Part shown: positions 57,813 to 64,000 of the stretch, one piece after another
Position numbering within the stretch: position 1 is the first letter of the stretch
How the letters are laid out: the number at the start of each line of letters is the position of its first letter
Assembly (NCBI GenBank): GCA_037176705.1
Contig: CM073893.1
Coordinates: 18,414,074 to 18,478,073 of the forward strand
Origin: Molossus alvarezi
Taxonomy: Eukaryota > Chordata > Mammalia > Chiroptera > Molossidae
Direction: 5' to 3'
DNA length: 64,000 nucleotides
The notes under the pieces: generated by a model
Seen by the model: only the letters and a program-made list of their open reading frames with translations
Told to the model about the DNA's origin: nothing
Databases searched by the model: none
Made by a program: the position numbers and the translations under genes

Positions 57813-59700
57813 GGTCTCACCCAGTTCCCTGCCACAGCCACCGTCTCGTGTTTAGTTTGTGCAGGAAGTGTTGTTTCATAAAGTAATCACTCTTGGGAAG
57901 GCTTTTGAGGGGCCTATTTTTTTTCAATTTATTTTTCAGGGTAGATGGATATAAGCATTTAAATAAAAAAAAATAACCTAGAATAATAGATTCACTTTAA
58001 TCAAGGCTGTGATTATGTGAAGTTAGAGCCATTGTATTAGAAGTTGATCAAAGCAATTGTAACCCTTTGTGGATGAGAGGCAGCTGGGCCATGGGCTTGC
58101 AGGCCTGGGCTTTCAGTCCCCATGAGCCCTAAGGAAGAGCCCCAGTGATGGGTCACGGAGTCCTCACAGGACTAAACTCTCAGAGCAGAGCTGGGCATGG
58201 GCACGGAAGGCATGGGACTATTTTACTTATCTGCACTGAGGCAGATTTGTTAAGGCTCTGAAAGATCTGAGAAAATAATGCTCATGTTTTCAGTCATTAC
58301 ATATTCTTGTTCCCTGCCCATATCTTTTAACTCTAATTCATAGTTCCTGACTTCCTAGGAAACTGATGCCCACCTCCCTGCTCAGCCCTCCTTTCTGCTC
58401 ACTATCCCACAGTTCATCCCAAGGGATGTCCTCAGCATGCCTGACTCCTGTCACCCCTCACTCCACCCTGTGGTAGGGAGAGCACAGAACCAAGGACTTA
58501 CAGGGGCACAGGGGCATCGAGGTCCCATGTGGTGTGATCTGCTCACTTGAGAACTTGGAACGGATAGTTAAGAACCGCAGTTCTAGCTATAGTCATTGAT
58601 GTGTCATACTGACTTCTATAGCATTCATAAATGTTTTGGAATGTTTCATTCATAGTTCTTATTATGGGAAAATTGTTTTGTGGTGAAAGTGTATTTCAGA
58701 GTAGGAATCATTGCATCAGGATGCGTAGCACGTTCAAAACCATGGGCCAGAGGGTAGCACAGGCCTTTAAACCACTTCTATAAATAAAGGAGCAGTGCCA
58801 TTGGGAGGGCAGAAAATGCATGAAAAATTGTCAAATGACTAAAGACATTGTTTAGTTTGTTTTCTAATAAGCTGTCACTCCTAATTTCCCATTAAAGTAT
58901 TCAGTGAAAAGGTAGAAAATATTAGGTGTTGTGTTCTTCAACCAGATGTCTCTCCACCCAGAGAGGGAATGATCCCTCAGGATCAGTGCCCTCTGTAGAT
59001 TTTGCATCTGAACAATTACCTGGCAGGGTTTCACCCATCTTGGCTGGGACACAAGTTCATGTTCTGTGTGCAGCATGGAATCTTGAGGCAGATGGTGTGG
59101 GACCTGTGGGACCTTCTGGTAGCCGCTCTGGCCAACACGTGGGAGGGTCAGCCACAGCCCATCTGATGCCCTTCATTAGTCACCGAGGTCTGATTACTTT
59201 TATAATGTTCCCAGACAGTCAAAAGTCTCTTAGAGTTTGTCTTTTCTGGCTTTCTAATTTAATTAAAAGAGATGACTATATTTTAAAAAACAAAGGCACA
59301 ATAACCATTGGAAATGTATTAAATACTGTCCCACATCATGGGACATGTGTTTTCAATTGCAAAACAAAGCCTTGGTATAATCTTTTTTGACATATAAAAC
59401 ATTTTATTTTCTCTGGGTTTGAATTAGCTCTTTCCTAGCAACCTTTATCCTAGTTTAGTGCCTGTCAGACAAAACTTGAGTGTTGAGAGACAATGGATGA
59501 AGGAGCTGGGTTTTGCTGTAATACAGATTTGTAAAGTACTCATGTGAAAGAGGGAGCAGGAGGGTCACGGTCAAAATATGCTTGCACAGAATTCACTGTA
59601 AATACTGTGAGAACGGAATTTTGAAAAGGTCATATTTAATAAACTATTTCAAAAGCACACATTTAAAATAAAGACTGACTAAATAAAAAGGCCCCGTGTA
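57813..59700 (+). other. CAB39L: CAB39L 3'UTR
   Basis: Begins right after the TGA. The sequence is mostly unique, AT-rich and free of VES and L1 copies, unlike the introns; this fits purifying selection on a transcript end. Three AATAAA hexamers at 59638-59643, 59667-59672 and 59682-59687 give the likely end near 59.7 kb. The exact cleavage site is inferred. Short open frames inside are not supported. Confidence 0.75.
59638..59687 (+). promoter_or_regulatory. Cluster of three polyadenylation signals
   Basis: AATAAA occurs at 59638, 59667 and 59682 within 50 bp, about 1.85 kb after the CAB39L stop. A GT-containing stretch (gccccgtgtactcc, then gtcagtttgtatg) follows from about 59691, as expected downstream of a cleavage site. 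Confidence 0.7.
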
Positions 59701-61547
59701 CTCCATGGTCAGTTTGTATGTCCCGTGTCTGTGTTCAGAGCCGCAAGCCAGAAAGCCCGAGGCGAGCCCCACAGCCCTGGTGGGGTTCAGGCTGAAGGCC
59801 CCCCACCATCTCCCTGTGCACTGCATTGTCAGCACCCCAAGTGGTGCTAACTGCCATTCACCGAGCACCGGCGGCACTGAACATACACATCACATTATCG
59901 CTGCCTCATGACAGCCAGAGTCATTCTCATTTTATATTTGAGGAAACTGAGGCTCTGATCAGTTTAATAATCCCAGACAGCAGGGCTAGACCTGGAAGAC
60001 AAACCCATGGTGGCCTGAGGCCAAACTGCTCTTCCCTTTCATCATCAAGGCTGTGAGCTTGGGAAGGTCCAGTGTCAGGGACAACTTTGTTCCCTAGCCC
60101 CCTGCTGCCTGGGAGGCGTCTGGGGGGTTAAGATCCTGGAGTGAAGCCAGAAGGAATTGAGATCATCATGTTCTTGGATGAGACTCCCGGCGAAAGCCAG
60201 GCGTTTGCCCAGACGTTAGGGTTACCCTTGGAGAAAAGGCCGAGTGGCACGCAGCCCTTGTCCAGCTGTTCTTGACGGGCAGCCTCATGGATTCACATCC
60301 TTGGAGGGCTGGGGGGGGGGGGGTAGATGCTGGGGAGGGGCGGGTGAGCTTTACAGAGCCTGTCACTAGCCAAACTGGTTTGTCCGTGTGACACACAGCT
60401 GCTCTGAGCCATTGTGCAGTCGGGAAATTTCACAAGACCTGAAAGCAATTGTAATAATGTGAAGGAAAATGAAATTTAAAAATTACTAGAATTTTTTTAA
60501 TCTGAAAAGAGTGATTTCAGAATAGATTTACAGATCTCTCCAGTCTATTATATTAAAGGAAATTAGATTTTTATATCTTTTGTTTTTTCTGTTTTATTCA
60601 AAAGACCATTGTACATGTACCTTTTCATCCACATTTTTTCAGAAGTGTTTTTGGCTACTGGAGTGAGAGGCCTATAGCTGGATAAAGGTCTGAAACATAT
60701 AAAAAGACCTTGAAAAGCTAGACTTGATCTTGAAAAGATCAGATGGATATGAACACAATAACTTTGTTTTGAAATATGGACAGGGCTGTTATGTAACTGC
60801 TGTGATGGAAGCGAAGGAACACAGGATGACCATCCCGGCTGGGCCTCTGCGGGCACCTCACTCTGTTGTGTGAGTGTCCACGTTGCAGAGAACACTGGCT
60901 CAGGTCAGGCAGCTGCAGCAGTGGCAGGGTGCAGGGCCAGCCTGACCCCCGAGTCCACATCTGGGCCGCCTGTCCAGGCTGCCTCCGCCAGGCCTGCTCT
61001 CTACCCCAGGGGCAGACACTTCATTCATTTCAGCTGCCAAGGGAAAGGAGGAATCCTGGAACCCAGTGCTGAAGGGTGACTCAATGCAAAGAGTTCGGCA
61101 GAGATTCATTCACGGGTGGGTAACTGCTCCACGTGGCTGTCATGTTGGAAGGTTGAAAATCCTGTGTATGGGATAGGGACTCCAGCCTCGAATTTTTCTG
61201 TCACTCCGAGCAATCCCTTGACGACACAGATAATAATTCAAACTGCAGTTCTACATCGACTTTTGTTTTCTTGGCTTACCTTTGGGGTTGGACATAACAT
61301 TCCCTTGGATTTCCTGATAGGATCGATTGCTGCCCAGCCAGTCTTTCCTGCATGTCACATTCCTTGGGGGCCTACCGCCAGGGAGTTGCCACGAGAAGTC
61401 CTGATGCAGGTCCCTCTGGCTCCTGTTGGGAGCTCCTGTGCCTCATCTCCGCCTCCCGGGGAGGAGGGTCACAAAACCATACAAAAATACACAACCCCTT
61501 TACTATTAATTCAATATCCATTGTAATTTAACCACTACACTGTGAGT
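59701..61547. other. Intergenic sequence downstream of CAB39L
   Basis: A MIR on minus at about 59885-60015 (atttgaggaaactgaggctc). A G-run at 60309-60322. The open frames have no domains or splice context. Confidence 0.5.
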
Positions 61548-61560
61548 CATTGTGTTATTT

Positions 61561-61845
61561 ATTATTATTTTTGTTAATCCTCACCCGAGGATATTTTTTT
61601 CCATTAATTTTAGATAGAATTGGAAGAAGGAAGGAAGGAAGGAAGGGAGGGAAGGAGGGAGAGAGAAACATCGATGTGAGAGAGACATTGATTGGTTGCC
61701 TTCTGCAGGCACCTTGACTTGGGCTTGGGATAGAACCTGGAACCAGGTACTGCAACCCTGGTTTGTGCTCTTGACTAGGAACCAAACCTGTGACCCTTTA
61801 GTATACGGGTTGACGCTCTAACCACTGATCCACACTGGCCAGGAC
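61561..61845 (-). mobile_element. VES SINE, diverged, hairpin-tail subfamily
   Basis: Tail atcctcacccgaggat at the left, an (AAGG)n-rich stretch at 61626-61658, head actgatccacactggccagg. Near-identical TSD CATTRTGTTATTT at 61548-61560 and 61846-61858. Confidence 0.9.
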
Positions 61846-61858
61846 CATTATGTTATTT

Positions 61859-62880
61859 TTAAAAGCTGTGAACGTAGGGGCCCTTTGGGAGAATATGTTG
61901 TCATACTTATTAATTTATCCTTTAGAGAAAGTAGGAAAAATGAGTTCTCCTAGTTTTAGTTCTGAAATTTAAAGCCTAAAGCAACCAAAATATTTATTTA
62001 TTCAAACGCTTGTTTATTCATTTAATCCAACTTCCACGAACTCATTCTCCATGCTCATTAGGGTTGACTAGGAATTAGAACCAGAGTGACATGCCAGGTT
62101 ACTGGGAGCGGGGTAAGCAGCCTCTGTAAGGCCATCCCCCTGAGCCCGAGCCAGCAAGGCAGAGAAGGGGAGACGTGAAGTGGGAGCCAGGAGAAAGGAG
62201 ATGGGCTGCAACCCATGCTGCCTTTGCCTGCCGGCCTGCGCCTTCCAGGGCGTTACCACAGAGTTCCCCAGGCCAAGCGCAGGTTAGGAGAAGCTGATGG
62301 CGGAGGTCCAGGTGGGTTGTCCTACCTACCCAGTAGGCCACAACAACCTGGGCACCAGCCTTCCAGGGCTCAGTGTGGCTGCCCTTCACATCACCTTGCA
62401 ACCGACAGCTTCTCTTGAGACTGTGCCAAATTCATTTGTTTTGGGGATGTGCTCCAGCTCAGCTTGAACTGACATCTCAAACCACCACTGTGCTGTACTG
62501 AGGAAACTGTCCACAGTCTCCTAATATCCTCCCCTCTCAAGAGCTCTGTGCTTTCCTCTCGAGTGACACGGGAGGTTGGTACGAAGTCAATGGAACCACG
62601 GGGACTTGGGGGACAGCCACGTCTGGATCTAACCCTGGCCCCGCTACTCATACTTCACCTTGAGCATCACTGAGCTTCTGTTTCCTTCTGGTAACATGAA
62701 GCAAAAGAGGGCTTGCCTCGCGGGGTGGCCTTGGAATCAGTGAGAGACACGGTGTGCGACTTGCCAGCCCAGGAGATGCTCCCATGTCATCCGCAGTCAC
62801 CCAAGGGGCTCACCACCAGCGAAGAAAGAATTTCACTTCAGTGTGGAATCTGGGCAGGAGCCACAGGCGCAGGAGTCGGA
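61859..62880. other. Intergenic sequence with one MIR
   Basis: About 62615-62700 looks like MIR on + (cactgagcttctgtttcc). GC content rises from about 62100 onward. No gene recognised. Confidence 0.45.
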
Positions 62881-63660
62881 GAATGGCAAGGCGTGTCCCC
62901 GGGCGCATGTGGACACGTGGAGGCGGCAGGGAGGGGAGCCTTGAACGTGGTCCTGGGGCAGCTGGCGTCTGAGCAGGGCGCAGGGGGGGAGCAGCCGCGG
63001 CCTCTCAGAACAGCGGCCGCTGACAGTCCTGCTCCTTAGGTCCTGTTCCCAGATGCTTCGCAAGTCCTCGGCTCAGTCCTCGGAGCCACGCTAGGAGGCA
63101 CGCGCGCTCGCCCGGTGTGCAGACGGGAAAGCAGAGGCCCGGGCCTGTCCAGGGAGCAGGCGGGGCACAGGCCGCCCCAGGGCCCGGAGGCAGGAGCCGA
63201 GGACGCGGGAGAGATTTAGGACACCAGGTCGCCCCGCACCATTTCTGGGAGGTAAGGGCGGGGCCGCGGGCGCCTCGCAGGCCCGTCTGCGGGACGGCAC
63301 AGCCCCCACGGGACTGGGCGCCGGGGCGTCCCCGCCGAGAGTCCAGTGGTTGGGCAAGTGAGTCCCAGCTCGGGAAAGGCATGGGCCAGAGGTACTGAGT
63401 GGGGGGTGGTCACTGAGATTTGGGAGCAGCGAAGTCTGAGTGAGGAGGACGCCGTGCATTCCTCGCTGCGGCTGGGGCCTTGGAACTGCGCCCGTTCGCC
63501 TGGGCCCCCTGGTAGTTTCGCCTTCTGCCACTGTCTCCCACCGGGCTTTCTGCTCCCCGCAGCGGAGGCTCAGGAGGGAGCCGTGCTCCTCACCCGCAGC
63601 CGCAGGAGTCCAGCCCTCTGTCCTTCCTCCGCGGGCCATCGGCTCTTTCTAGGCCTGGCA
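62881..63660. promoter_or_regulatory. CpG-rich segment, possible CpG island
   Basis: CpG density is far above the rest of the window, e.g. cacgcgcgctcgcccgg (63100-63116) and ccgaggacgcgggagag (63197-63213). Long open frames on both strands are what GC-rich DNA gives by chance, and none shows a known domain. No transcript start is visible. Confidence 0.45.
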
Positions 63661-64000
63661 ACACTGCCTCAGTCTTGTCTCCGCCAGTTAGCTATGTCGG
63701 CCAGAGCTGCTCATTAAGATACCCCAAAGGCCAGGCTGACACATCATTTACAAAAGTGCCACTGGGACAAAGGGTGGCCCCTGCCCTCTGGAGGTCCTGA
63801 CGGGGCCCCAGCTTCGGGAACAGAGGCAGGGCCCTAAGGGCAGCCTGTTGTTCCTGCTGTGGGGGAAGGAGCTCTGCCGACCTCCAGGCACCAGCCTGAC
63901 AGTGACGCGCCGTGACCTGCCCATCTGTATGAATGAGGCTGTGCCGCCCAGGCTGCGGGAGGAGAGAGGAGGGCACGCCTGCAGCCACCAGGTGGCGTCT
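63661..64000. other. GC-rich intergenic end of window
   Basis: No repeat or exon recognised. Confidence 0.4.

Larger units (their letters stand above)
1..59700 (+). other. CAB39L: 3' part of the CAB39L (MO25-beta) gene, introns included
   Basis: Six coding exons on the + strand join into one frame of 244 residues that matches the C-terminal three quarters of MO25 proteins. I chose CAB39L over its paralogue CAB39 because of paralogue-specific residues: [54 protein letters not shown], and a short end LKTAP where CAB39 has a longer tail. All introns begin GT and end AG. Everything before 16528 is intron; about 93 N-terminal residues are encoded upstream of the window. The protein is a helical-repeat scaffold that stabilises the LKB1-STRAD complex and also activates some STE20-family kinases (family knowledge). 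The exons are unbroken, so the locus looks functional. The introns are crowded with retrotransposons. Confidence 0.95.

Noticed and set aside
63091..63639. 182-codon minus-strand ORF and several overlapping ORFs in the GC-rich end
   Set aside because: High GC lowers stop-codon frequency; low-complexity Pro/Arg/Ala composition, no motif, no splice signals, and competing frames on both strands.

Overview
The window is nuclear DNA from a mammal, almost certainly a microbat (suborder Yangochiroptera; the family is not resolved). About 28 copies, whole or partial, of the bat tRNA-derived SINE family VES lie in both orientations. Bat-type L1, an L1-derived ORF1-only (HAL1-like) element, a bat-type nhAT element and older mammalian repeats (MIR, L2, MaLR LTR, Tigger-like) fill most of the rest. 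No prokaryotic genes, CRISPR arrays or operons are present.

The one real gene is the 3' part of CAB39L (MO25-beta, calcium-binding protein 39-like), read on the + strand. Its last six coding exons are at 16528-16646, 23097-23265, 34615-34674, 37294-37359, 45735-45878 and 57636-57812. They have consistent GT/AG splice sites and phases and encode 244 residues. The first 16.5 kb is the intron before the first visible exon; the earlier coding exons (about 93 residues) lie upstream of the window. The 3'UTR starts at 57813 and probably ends near 59.7 kb, after three AATAAA hexamers. The remaining 4 kb is intergenic and ends in a GC- and CpG-rich stretch without a recognised gene. MO25 proteins hold the tumour-suppressor kinase LKB1 and the pseudokinase STRAD in an active complex. 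The residues of the STRAD-binding surface known from MO25-alpha fall in the exons at 37294 and 45735.

The introns record retrotransposition well. Insertions with identifiable target-site duplications (TSDs) include: a near full-length L1 (25627-32774, -) that carries a VES insertion, a mutated reverse-transcriptase motif and a 73-bp tandem array in its 5'UTR; an internally deleted L1 (2884-4931); a 5'-truncated L1 inside an older L1 (12161-13382); two L1 copies with 5' inversions of the twin-priming type (8092-8997 and 16850-18366); a HAL1-like element (41637-43775); and a 5'-truncated retrocopy of a cellular 3'UTR (about 1254-1806). A solo LTR splits an L2 (21992-22754).

I did not find a novel multi-gene system. 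The most interesting signal is a short stem-loop immediately before the poly(A) tail of one VES subfamily. Divergent copies show apparent compensatory base-pair changes in its stem. Other second-look items are VES copies stacked at a single target site, a nested VES/(CT)n block, a lone tRNA-Ile-type SINE, and an orphan CpG-rich segment at the right end. Repeat family names come from recognised sequence similarity, not from a database search.
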